Shown here one piece after another: positions 23,574 to 31,576 of a DNA stretch of 64,000 bases. The stretch's first letter is position 1, and each line of letters begins with the position of its first letter. The notes beneath the pieces were generated by a model that was not told the DNA's origin, ran no database searches, and worked only from the letters and a program-made list of their open reading frames with translations. This stretch comes from an uncultured delta proteobacterium (GTDB lineage Bacteria; Myxococcota_A; UBA9160; JAFDET01): assembly GCA_947259215.1 (NCBI GenBank), contig CAMYLJ010000003.1, positions 1-64,000 of the forward strand, in the 5' to 3' direction. Position numbers and translations under genes: made by a program.

Positions 23574-24632
23574 CTAGCCCGTAGCGGCGGCCGGCTGCGC
23601 CTCGGCGAACGGCCCGAGCCGGCGTCGCTGCAGCTCCTCGGTCATCAGCCGCTGGAACTCGCGGTTGCGCGCCAGCACCAGTGGGAACAGCGCGATGTAG
23701 CCGCGAGGCAGGATCGGGCTCTCGTCGCACACGCGCAGCTGCTGGTACGGGCGGGAGGGCCAGGCGTGGTGGTCGGCGTGGCGGGTCAGTCCGGTGAGTC
23801 CGTAGTACGTGAACCAGGAGTGGGTGTCCCAGGAGTCCTGCGGAGCTACGCGGCGGCCTCGCCGCTCGAGCCCCCAGTGCTCGAAGTAGTTCACCACCTC
23901 GAGCGCGCGGGATGCGAACCAGGCCTGGAGCAGGAAGACCGCGAAGGCGCCCGCGCCGCAGCTGATCGCGATCGCGAAGGCGAGGCTCCACTCGGCCACC
24001 AGCCCCTGGATCACCCGCGTCCGGTCGAGGCGCCAGGCGCTGCGGAACTGCGCGGGCACGGTCCGGAAGTAGAAGCGCGCGAAGGACTCGCCGAAGCGCG
24101 CGGTGGCAGGGTCTTCGGCCGTCGCGACGCGCACGTGGTGCCCGCGCAGGTGCTCCGTGTAGAAGTGCTCGTAGACCACCGTGCAGAGCAGGATGCGTCC
24201 CATGAGCTGGAGCCCGCGCGAGCGCCGGTGGATCAGCTCGTGGGCCACCACGATGGCGGAGTAGCCCGAGTTCGCGCCCACGACGATGATCGCCACCAGG
24301 GTGTCGATGGACCAGAAGGACTGGACCGCGAACAGGCGCGCCAGCAGCGCGACGTTCACGAGCTGCAGCCCGAAGAGCACGAAGAGCAGCGCGTCGAAGG
24401 GCCAGGCCGGGAGCGCCGGATTCGGCTGGCGCCGCTCGGGGGGACTGCGCCGGTCCGCCGCGTGGGCGACGACCAGAGGCAGTACGAACAGCAGGGCGAC
24501 CCCGGCGCCGTGCGGGCCGGTCGCGAGGAACGCCAGGGCGTTCAGCGGAAGCGCCAGGGTCAGCAGGTGCCAGGCCCAGATCCGGGCCACCTCGCGGGTC
24601 GGCGGAGCGGGGGCATCGGCGACGGCGGACAT
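23574..24632 (-). CDS. AlkB-like membrane fatty acid/alkane hydroxylase
   Basis: The 352-residue integral membrane di-iron enzyme carries the AlkB histidine boxes HELIH (131-135), HLRGHH (161-166) and LTRHADHH (about 283-290), plus the NYFEHWG motif specific to alkane hydroxylases. It should add a hydroxyl to a terminal carbon of an alkane or a related hydrophobic chain. AGGAGG lies five bases before the ATG. It follows the hydroxyacid dehydrogenase by 37 bp. No rubredoxin gene is adjacent, so electrons must come from elsewhere. Confidence 0.87.
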   Translation of the reverse strand: MSAVADAPAPPTREVARIWAWHLLTLALPLNALAFLATGPHGAGVALLFVLPLVVAHAADRRSPPERRQPNPALPAWPFDALLFVLFGLQLVNVALLARLFAVQSFWSIDTLVAIIVVGANSGYSAIVVAHELIHRRSRGLQLMGRILLCTVVYEHFYTEHLRGHHVRVATAEDPATARFGESFARFYFRTVPAQFRSAWRLDRTRVIQGLVAEWSLAFAIAISCGAGAFAVFLLQAWFASRALEVVNYFEHWGLERRGRRVAPQDSWDTHSWFTYYGLTGLTRHADHHAWPSRPYQQLRVCDESPILPRGYIALFPLVLARNREFQRLMTEELQRRRLGPFAEAQPAAATG

Positions 24633-24669
24633 GAGATCCTCCTGGGATGCGCGCTTCCCCGTCGCGAAC

Positions 24670-25620
24670 CTAACGCCGGACGACCTCGTTGCGCAATGGC
24701 TCGCTGCAGTCGTAGCGCTGCAGGTTGTCGGCGAAGATCCGGAAGGCGCGCACGGCGTTGCCGGGGCTCGTGCCGGAGCTGTGGGGTGTCACCAGGACGC
24801 CCGGCGAGTCCCAGAGCGGGCTCTCGGGGGGGAGCGGCTCGTGGGCGAAGACGTCGAGGGCCGCCCCTGCGAGGCGGCCGCTCTCGAGCGCGTCCACCAG
24901 CGCCGGCTCGTCGACGAGCTCCCCGCGCCCGACGTTCACGAGGAAGGCGTCCGGCTTCATGCGCGCCAGGGCGCGCGCGTCGATGATGTGGCGGGTCTCG
25001 TCCGCCAGGGGGAGGGCCAGCACCGCGTAGTCGAGGAAGGGCAGGCTGGCGGCGAGTTCGCCCAGGGGATGCGTTGGGCAGGGCTCGTCGCCGCGCGGCG
25101 CGCGCCGGAATCCCAGCGCCTCCATGCCGAAGGCCTGGCCCAGCCGCGCCACCTCGAGACCGATGGGCCCCATCCCGAGCACGCCGAGCCGCAGGCCCTG
25201 GAGGTCGCGGATCGGCCGCGGTCGCCAGGCGTGCTCGGCCTGGTCGTGCAGCCAGCCGCGCAGGTCGCGGGAGTGCGCCAGCAGGTAGAGCATCACGGTC
25301 TGCGCGATGGGCGCCGCCTGGGCGCCGGACGACGTGCTGAGACGGATCCCGCGTTTCAGCAGGCCGCGGAAGAACGGGTCGTCCACGCCGGCGGAGAACG
25401 TGTGGAGCCAGCGCAGCTCGGGACAGCGCACGGCCAGCTTCAGGAAGTCGAGCGTCCGGTCCGGGAAGAGGTCGTAGGAGAAGAAGACGATCTCCACGGT
25501 CCCGGGGTCTCCCTCGACCCCGTCCGGGCTCCACACCACTCGGCGTCGGTCCGGGGCGGCGGAGCTCAGCTCCGGCCCCCAGCGGGACTCCACCTCCCGC
25601 GAGATCAGCAGCGCACCCAC
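24670..25620 (-). CDS. D-2-hydroxyacid dehydrogenase family protein
   Basis: The 316-residue protein has the NAD-binding motif GMGPIG at 149-154 and the catalytic triad of the family: Arg232 (VGRGELVDE), Glu261 (AHEPLPPES) and His280 (VTPHSSG). It should reduce or oxidise a 2-keto/2-hydroxy acid; the substrate is unknown. The GTG at 25620 is chosen because it opens directly into the first strand, as in relatives. An ATG at 25713 would add 31 residues of unconserved sequence. The AlkB-like gene follows in the same direction. Confidence 0.85.
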   Translation of the reverse strand: MGALLISREVESRWGPELSSAAPDRRRVVWSPDGVEGDPGTVEIVFFSYDLFPDRTLDFLKLAVRCPELRWLHTFSAGVDDPFFRGLLKRGIRLSTSSGAQAAPIAQTVMLYLLAHSRDLRGWLHDQAEHAWRPRPIRDLQGLRLGVLGMGPIGLEVARLGQAFGMEALGFRRAPRGDEPCPTHPLGELAASLPFLDYAVLALPLADETRHIIDARALARMKPDAFLVNVGRGELVDEPALVDALESGRLAGAALDVFAHEPLPPESPLWDSPGVLVTPHSSGTSPGNAVRAFRIFADNLQRYDCSEPLRNEVVRR

Positions 25621-25806
25621 GACGCGGCAGGATAGGACATCCACCGGCAACGGCGTCCGCAGACCCGCGTCGGCACGGCGTGAAACGGCTGCGCGCGCCG
25701 CTGAGGACAGCATCGCGCCCGAGGCCAATTGCCACAAGCGAAGAGCGCAAGGCGCCGATACGGGGATCTTCGGGTCGCTCCTGCGAACCGGGATCGGGAG
25801 CATCGC

Positions 25807-26727
25807 GTGGCTACCCTGCTCATGATCGAGGACTCGCCCTCCCAGCGCGCGGAGATCCGCAAGGCGCTGGAGCCCGTGGGCCTGTTCGACCGGATCGTGG
25901 AGGCGGGCAACGGCCTCGAGGGCCTCAAGCTGCTGCTCTCGGAGCCCGTGGACGTGGTGCTCTGCGACATCGAGATGCCGGGCCTCAACGGCGAGAAGCT
26001 GCTCCAGATCAAGGAGTCGCGCGCGGAGGTCCGGGACGTCCCGCTGCTCTTCCTGAGCGCCGATGTCGATCTCGAGCGGCGCGTGCGCCTGATCGACGGC
26101 GGCGCCTGTGACTCGATCGCCAAGCCGTTCCATCCGTCCGAGCTGGTCGCACGCCTGCGCCTGCACCTCAAGATCAAGAACCTCCAGGGCGAGCTGCGCG
26201 AGAAGAACGAGGCGCTGTCGCTCCTCTCCACCACCGATGCCCTGACCGGCCTGCGCAACCGCCGCTTCGTGGACGAGCTGCTGGCCATCGAAGTGCTGCG
26301 GGCGCGCCGCTACGGGTCGGAGCTCACGGTGCTGATGGGCGACATCGACCACTTCAAGCGCGTGAACGACATCCACGGCCACCCGGCGGGTGACCGCGTG
26401 CTGCGGGGCGTGGCGGACCTGCTGGAGCAGAACCTGCGCGCCACCGACGTGGGAGGGCGCTACGGGGGCGAGGAATTCCTGGTGATCCTGGCCCAGAACA
26501 GCGAGGAAGGCGGCGTCATGTTCGCCGAGCGCTGGCGCGAAGCGGTGGAGTCCAGGCGCTTCCCGGTCGGCGACGACGAGCTGGAGGTGACGATCAGCCT
26601 TGGGGTCGCCAGCTACGACCGCGAGCGGCACACCAACGCCGCGGACCTGGTGTCCGACGCGGACGTCGCCCTCTACGCCGCCAAGCAGGCCGGCCGCAAC
26701 CGTGTGGAGAGCCGCCGACGGGACTAG
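25807..26727 (+). CDS. response regulator diguanylate cyclase (REC-GGDEF)
   Basis: The 306-residue protein has a receiver domain with phospho-acceptor Asp54 and the lysine of AKPF. A GGDEF domain follows with an intact GGEEF active site at 220-224 and an inhibitory I-site RATD at 211-214, five residues upstream. It should make cyclic di-GMP when phosphorylated and be product-inhibited. GGGAG lies upstream of the GTG start. A PilZ effector gene is 2.2 kb downstream. No cognate kinase is adjacent. Confidence 0.92.
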   Translation: MATLLMIEDSPSQRAEIRKALEPVGLFDRIVEAGNGLEGLKLLLSEPVDVVLCDIEMPGLNGEKLLQIKESRAEVRDVPLLFLSADVDLERRVRLIDGGACDSIAKPFHPSELVARLRLHLKIKNLQGELREKNEALSLLSTTDALTGLRNRRFVDELLAIEVLRARRYGSELTVLMGDIDHFKRVNDIHGHPAGDRVLRGVADLLEQNLRATDVGGRYGGEEFLVILAQNSEEGGVMFAERWREAVESRRFPVGDDELEVTISLGVASYDRERHTNAADLVSDADVALYAAKQAGRNRVESRRRD

Positions 26728-26778
26728 CCGTTCCCCGTCCGGGCGCCCTATGGTTGCGCCCGCGGAGAGGAGCGTGGC

Positions 26779-27582
26779 ATGTCCTACGTACGCGTCGAGA
26801 AGCCCCGGCCCCACGTCAGCCTGATCACGCTCGACCGGCCCGAGCGGATGAACGCCATGTCGTTCGAGCTGGTGGGGCCACTGTACGAGGCCATCGAGGC
26901 CGTGGCGCGGGACAACGACACCCGGGTGTGCGTGCTGACGGGCTCCGGACGCGGCTTCTGCTCGGGCCTCGACCTGGAGGACCACGGCGTTCCGCCCGGG
27001 ATCGACGGGCTGCCGATGTCGCGCATCGCCACTCGGGCCATGGCGTTCATGAGCGACGTGGTGCCGGCCCTGCGCGAGATGCCGCAGCCGGTGATCGCCG
27101 CCATCAACGGTCCCGCCTACGGCGGCGGCATGTGCCTGGCCTGCGGCGCGGACATCCGGCTGGCCGCCGAGTCCGCGAGCTTCTGCCAGGCGGGCATCAC
27201 GAACGGGCTCACCGCCACCGAGCTCGGGGTGTCCTTCCTGCTGCCGCGGCTGGTCGGCGCCTCCCGCGCCTTCGAGATATTGCTGTCTGGACGGGAGGTC
27301 GACGCCCGCGAGGCCGAGCGCATCGGCCTGGTCTCTCGCGTGCTCCCCGATGAGGACCTGCTGGAGGCGGCCCTCTCCCTGGCGACACAGATCTCGGGGT
27401 ACAGCGCCCACGGCGTGGCCATGACCAAGCAGGTGCTGTGGGCCAACCTCGAGACGGGCAGCCTGCGCGCCGCCATCGACCTGGAGAGCCGCAACCAGCT
27501 GCTGGTGCGGCTCACCACCCAGAACCTGGAAGAGGCGATCCGGGCCCGCAAGGAAGGCCGCAAGCCCGTCTACGAGGACTGA
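26779..27582 (+). CDS. crotonase (enoyl-CoA hydratase/isomerase) family protein
   Basis: The 267-residue crotonase fold has the oxyanion segment GRGFCSGLDL (58-67) and GPAYGGGMCLACGAD (111-125). Both catalytic glutamates of canonical enoyl-CoA hydratase are absent: the E144 position is Cys119 and the E164 position is Gly139. A Glu appears instead in LTATELGVS (Glu148). A CoA thioester substrate is very likely, but simple hydration is doubtful. It could be an isomerase or other crotonase activity. A ribosome site GGAG lies upstream of the ATG. Confidence 0.85.
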   Translation: MSYVRVEKPRPHVSLITLDRPERMNAMSFELVGPLYEAIEAVARDNDTRVCVLTGSGRGFCSGLDLEDHGVPPGIDGLPMSRIATRAMAFMSDVVPALREMPQPVIAAINGPAYGGGMCLACGADIRLAAESASFCQAGITNGLTATELGVSFLLPRLVGASRAFEILLSGREVDAREAERIGLVSRVLPDEDLLEAALSLATQISGYSAHGVAMTKQVLWANLETGSLRAAIDLESRNQLLVRLTTQNLEEAIRARKEGRKPVYED

Positions 27583-27592
27583 GCCGCGGCGG

Positions 27593-28858
27593 CTACTTCC
27601 TGCCATCGTCCACCGTCAGCGGCGACAGGTAGTGCTTCTCGGTGATGCCCTTCTTGCGCATGGCGATTCCCGTCAGGCACTCGCGCACGATGCGGTTCGA
27701 GTTCATCACCGTCGTGTAGCCCGGGTCCGCCAGGGGCAGGAGCTCCACCAGCTCGAAGCCGACGACGTTGCTCTCGGCGCACAGGCGCCGGACGATCGGG
27801 AAGGCCTCGCGGGTCGTGAGTCCGCCGGGCTCGGGGGTGCCGGTGCCGGGCATGTAGGCCGGGTCCAGGGCATCGATGTCGAAGGAGACGAAGATGTACT
27901 CGGGCCCGTCGTTCGCCTCGCGGATCACGTCCTCCATCACCGCGTCGAAGCCCCGGCGCTCGATCTCCGCCATGGTGTGGTAGCGGAGCTTCTGCTCGCG
28001 CAGCCACTCGAAGGTCTCCTTGTCCGGGTAGTAGCCGCGAAGGGCGACCTGGATGAAGTTGGGTCCGGGGACGTGGCCTTCCTTGAGCAGCCGGTAGACG
28101 GGCTGCCCGTGGCCGATCAGGTGGCCGAAGAAGTACTTGCCCGCGTCGTAGTGGGAGTCGAAGTGCACGACCCCGACGTTGCCCTTGCCGTAGACGTCGG
28201 CCAGGGCCGCGGCGTCCGGATACATCAGTGAGTGGTCGCCGCCGATGATGATCGGGATCACCCGGCTGCCGTCCTCGTGCTGGACGCTCGCCACCTGGCG
28301 CACCATCTCCCGCACGGCGTGGACCGTCCGCTCGGTGCTCATCAGATCGTTGGGCGCGTCCCCGTAGTCGACCACGCGGAGCTCGTGGAAGGGGTCGAGC
28401 ATGGCGCCCATATGGGGCGTGCTGACCACGCCCCAGCCGCCGTAGGGGCAGCAGGCCCGAAAGGCCCGGGGACCGTGGGCTGCGCCGCGCATGCCGGTGC
28501 CCATGTCGGTGTGGGCGCCGAGGATGGCGACGTCCACCTTGCCCGCCTTCAAGTCCTCCGGGGTGAGTGCGACCGGCTGGTGGAAGAACGTGGGGATCCC
28601 CTGCCAGTCCCAGCCCCAGGGCGTCCGCTGGACGTCGATGGGCCCGGGCTTCCGGCCCTCCATCAGGTTCTCGCGCTGGAGCCGCCACGCGTCCCAGGTC
28701 GGGTCCTCCGGGTTCATGGGGATGACCGGCACCTTGTCCTCGCCGGGCTTGGTGCCGAACTCCTTGACGAACTCCTCGTCGAAGTCGAGGCCGACCTGGG
28801 CGAGGGCGGGCGCGGCGGCGGCAACGGCCAGGATGAGCAGCGTGCGCAGGAGCGTCAT
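27593..28858 (-). CDS. exported arginase/agmatinase-family hydrolase
   Basis: The 421-residue protein has a clear signal peptide (about 1-20, ending ALAQ) and a ureohydrolase domain. The binuclear manganese ligands are present: His209 in GGDHS, Asp234/His236/Asp238 in FDSHYD, and Asp327/Asp329 in SFDIDALDP. GTPEPGG follows, as in agmatinases. The domain would release urea or an amine from a guanidino compound. Export to the periplasm is unusual because most agmatinases are cytoplasmic. It is a single gene, convergent with the crotonase gene 10 bp away. Confidence 0.85.
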   Translation of the reverse strand: MTLLRTLLILAVAAAAPALAQVGLDFDEEFVKEFGTKPGEDKVPVIPMNPEDPTWDAWRLQRENLMEGRKPGPIDVQRTPWGWDWQGIPTFFHQPVALTPEDLKAGKVDVAILGAHTDMGTGMRGAAHGPRAFRACCPYGGWGVVSTPHMGAMLDPFHELRVVDYGDAPNDLMSTERTVHAVREMVRQVASVQHEDGSRVIPIIIGGDHSLMYPDAAALADVYGKGNVGVVHFDSHYDAGKYFFGHLIGHGQPVYRLLKEGHVPGPNFIQVALRGYYPDKETFEWLREQKLRYHTMAEIERRGFDAVMEDVIREANDGPEYIFVSFDIDALDPAYMPGTGTPEPGGLTTREAFPIVRRLCAESNVVGFELVELLPLADPGYTTVMNSNRIVRECLTGIAMRKKGITEKHYLSPLTVDDGRK

Positions 28859-28964
28859 TTCGGGTGTTCCTCCGGGGCGGGAGTTTGCCTCAGGCTACGA
28901 GGGGTTCAAGCGACTTCTGCGGTTCTCCTTCAAGCTTTGCGGCGATCCTGCCGAAGGAGCCGCG

Positions 28965-29273
28965 ATGGACCGCCGCCGCAGCCCGCGCTTCAAGACCAAG
29001 TTCGACGCCCTCTACTCGGCCGGCGCCGAGGAAGGCGCCGGTACTCTGGCGGAGATCTCCTACAGCGGCGCCCGTCTGGAAGGGGCGTCGATCCGACCTG
29101 GCGTGGGGACGCGCATCCGGCTCTACATCTTCCTGCAGCCGGTGGCGCCTTTCGAGCTGGAGGGCCTGGTCGCCCGCCACACCGAGAGCGGCTTCGCGTT
29201 GAACTACGACCTGTTCGACGAAGACATCCGGCGCCTGGTAGACGACGTCTCCGCCCTCATCGCTACGCCTTAG
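28965..29273 (+). CDS. PilZ-domain protein
   Basis: The 102-residue protein is essentially one PilZ domain. It has the RxxxR motif (Arg4 to Arg8 in RRSPR) and the second motif EISYSG (30-35), where the usual Asp/Asn is Glu. The expected function is cyclic di-GMP binding and signalling to a partner. The altered residue may lower affinity. GAAGGAG lies five bases before the ATG. The TAG is two bases before a long palindrome. Confidence 0.82.
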   Translation: MDRRRSPRFKTKFDALYSAGAEEGAGTLAEISYSGARLEGASIRPGVGTRIRLYIFLQPVAPFELEGLVARHTESGFALNYDLFDEDIRRLVDDVSALIATP

Positions 29274-29274
29274 C

Positions 29275-29343
29275 GGGGACGTTGGTTCAGTTGTTCAGAA
29301 ACTTCCGCTGCGGAAGTTTCTGAACAACTGAACCAACGTCCCC
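29275..29343. repeat. 69-bp near-perfect inverted repeat (possible MITE/REP element or bidirectional terminator)
   Basis: A 34-bp arm starting GGGGACGTTGGTTCAG is followed by one unpaired base and its exact reverse complement. It fills the whole gap between the convergent PilZ and rarA genes and overlaps the rarA stop by one base. Its base composition (about 50% GC) is far below the surroundings, suggesting foreign origin. The transcript on either strand would form one very long hairpin. No transposase is nearby. Confidence 0.9.
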
Positions 29344-30662
29344 TAGCTCCGACGCTTCTTGCGCCAGGTGCGGAGGCGCTCGGCGATCTCGTTCTCCGCG
29401 CCGACGTTCTTCGGCTCGTAGAACGTCGCGTCCCCGATGGCTCCCGGAAGGTTGCGGGCGTCCACGGCGCCGTCCGGTTCGTCGTGGGGGTAGCGGTAGC
29501 CCTGGCCGTAGCCCATGCCCTTCATCAGCGGGGTGACTGCGTTGCGCAGGTGCATCGGCACCGGTGGTGAGCCGTGGTCCTCTACCGCCGCCCAGGCGCG
29601 GCCCAGGGCGGCGTAGGAGGCGTTGCTCTTGGGAGCACAGGCCAGGAAGGTGGCGGCGTGGGCCAGGGGGATGCGGCCCTCGGGCATGCCGATGCGCTCC
29701 ACGGCCAGCATGGCCGAGGTCGCCACCGAGAGCGCCTGGGGCTCCGCGTTGCCCACGTCCTCGCTGGCGAAGATCACCAGCCGCCGCGCTACGTAGAGCG
29801 GGTCTTCGCCCGCGGCGAGCATGCGCGCCATGTAGTAGAGCGCCGCGTCCGGGTCGCTGGCGCGCAGGCTCTTGATCAGGGCCGAGGTGACGTTGAAGTG
29901 CTCCTCGCGCTCCTTGTCGTGCACCAGCACGCGGTGGCCGGCCACCTCGCGCACCTCTTCGGTCCCCACCGCGTCACGGCCGCGGCGGCCCGCCAGGGCG
30001 GCCGCCGCCTCCAGCAGCGACAGCGCGCGCCGGGCGTCTCCGTCGCAGCTGTGGCCGATGGCTGCCTCGGCGTCGGCCTCGAGGCGCAGGCCCGTGGCGC
30101 CGAGGCCCCGCTCGGGATCGGCCACGGCCCGCTGGAGCAGCGCGACCAGGTCTTCCGGCGCGAGGGGCTGGAGCGCGAAGACGCGGCAGCGGGAGAGCAG
30201 CGGCGACACCACCTCGAACGACGGGTTCTCCGTGGTGGCTCCGATCAGGGTGACGGTCCCCGACTCCACGTGGGGCAGGAGCGCATCCTGCTGGGCGCGG
30301 TTGAAGCGGTGGATCTCGTCCAGGAAGAGCACCAGGCGGCGGCCCGAGGCTCGCTCGAGCTCGGCGCGCTTCACCGCCTCGCGCACGTCCTTCACGCCGG
30401 CCATCACCGCCGAGAGCGGGTGGAAACGCACGTTCGGGCCCGCGGCCAGGAGCCGCGCGAGGGTGGTCTTGCCGCAGCCCGGCGGCCCCCACAGGATCAC
30501 GGACGGCAGCTCTCCGGCGTCGGCCAGGGTGCGCAGGGGGGCGCCGTCTGCCACCAGGTGTCGCTGCCCCAGGACCTCGTCCAGGCTGCGCGGGCGCATG
30601 CGATCGGCCAGCGGCGGAGAAGCCGCGCGCCCCTCGTTGCGGGGCGCGAACAGGTCGTCCAT
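29343..30662 (-). CDS. rarA: replication-associated recombination protein A (RarA/MgsA AAA ATPase)
   Basis: The 439-residue AAA+ ATPase has Walker A GPPGCGKTT at 59-67, Walker B FLDEIHRFN and sensor TTENPSFEV. The RarA C-terminal domain contains GMPEGRIPLA and KGMGYGQGYRYPHD. It acts at stalled replication forks and resembles clamp-loader subunits. Its length matches the family. It is convergent with the PilZ gene and divergent from nadK. Confidence 0.94.
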   Translation of the reverse strand: MDDLFAPRNEGRAASPPLADRMRPRSLDEVLGQRHLVADGAPLRTLADAGELPSVILWGPPGCGKTTLARLLAAGPNVRFHPLSAVMAGVKDVREAVKRAELERASGRRLVLFLDEIHRFNRAQQDALLPHVESGTVTLIGATTENPSFEVVSPLLSRCRVFALQPLAPEDLVALLQRAVADPERGLGATGLRLEADAEAAIGHSCDGDARRALSLLEAAAALAGRRGRDAVGTEEVREVAGHRVLVHDKEREEHFNVTSALIKSLRASDPDAALYYMARMLAAGEDPLYVARRLVIFASEDVGNAEPQALSVATSAMLAVERIGMPEGRIPLAHAATFLACAPKSNASYAALGRAWAAVEDHGSPPVPMHLRNAVTPLMKGMGYGQGYRYPHDEPDGAVDARNLPGAIGDATFYEPKNVGAENEIAERLRTWRKKRRS

Positions 30663-30718
30663 GGCACGAGGGTAGCGCGTGTGATACGCCCTCCCTTTGC
30701 GCCCCCGGGAGATCCTCG

Positions 30719-31576
30719 ATGCGCTTCCGCACCGTCGGCATCTGCATGAAGCCGGATCGTCCCCAGGACGCGGGCACCGTGCGCGGCCTGGCCAAGTGGC
30801 TCGACGAGCGCGGCCTGCACGTGCTCCTGGGCGAGAACGCCGCCGAGCACGTGGGCGGCGCGAGCCGCCCGCGCGCCGAGATCACCGGTGAGGCCGACCT
30901 GGTGGTGGTGCTCGGTGGCGACGGCACGCTGCTCTCGGTGGCCCGCGAGGCCGGCGAGCGCGCGGTGCCCATCGTCGGCGTGAACCTCGGCACCCTGGGC
31001 TTCATGGCGGAGATCGCCAAGGACGAGATGTTCGCAGCGCTGGAGCGCATCCTCGGCGGCGAGATGCGGATCGAGTCGCGCATGCGCCTGGACGTGCGCG
31101 TCCAGCGCGGGGGACGCAACGTCGGCCGGCACCTGGCCTTGAACGACGCCGTCATCGCCAACGCCAACTTCGCCCGCATGATCGACGTCGGGGTCGCGGT
31201 CGACGCCATGGACGTGACGCTCTACCACGCCGACGGGCTGATCGTCTCCACGCCGACCGGCTCGACCGCCTACTCGCTCTCGGCCGGCGGGCCGATCCTG
31301 GACCCGCGGCTCGAGGCCTTCGTCCTGACCCCGATCTCGCCCCACACCCTGACCCAGCGGCCGGTGGTGCTCCCCGCCACCTCTTCGCTGGAGCTGCACG
31401 CCGACGCCCGCGGAGGCTCGGTGCAGCTCTCGGTCGACGGCCAGATCGGCTGCGCGCTGGAGGAGGGGGATCGGGTGACCGTCGTCCGCTCGCCGCATCC
31501 GGTGCAGCTCGTCGTTTCCCCGTTCCGCAACCACTTCGCCATCCTGCGCGAGAAGCTCGCCTGGGGCGCGCGTTGA
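30719..31576 (+). CDS. nadK: NAD kinase
   Basis: The 285-residue enzyme phosphorylates NAD to NADP. It has the GGDGT motif at 66-70 and the family's second motif TPTGSTAYSLSAGGPI, with NDAVI earlier. The ATG follows a GGGAG ribosome site. It overlaps recN as TTGA, the common nadK-recN pairing. Confidence 0.95.
   Translation: MRFRTVGICMKPDRPQDAGTVRGLAKWLDERGLHVLLGENAAEHVGGASRPRAEITGEADLVVVLGGDGTLLSVAREAGERAVPIVGVNLGTLGFMAEIAKDEMFAALERILGGEMRIESRMRLDVRVQRGGRNVGRHLALNDAVIANANFARMIDVGVAVDAMDVTLYHADGLIVSTPTGSTAYSLSAGGPILDPRLEAFVLTPISPHTLTQRPVVLPATSSLELHADARGGSVQLSVDGQIGCALEEGDRVTVVRSPHPVQLVVSPFRNHFAILREKLAWGAR

Noticed and set aside
24670-27606. Leftward frame of 978 codons spanning the GGDEF and crotonase genes
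   Set aside because: Only the last 316 codons match a family (2-hydroxyacid dehydrogenase); the rest is antisense to two well-supported genes.
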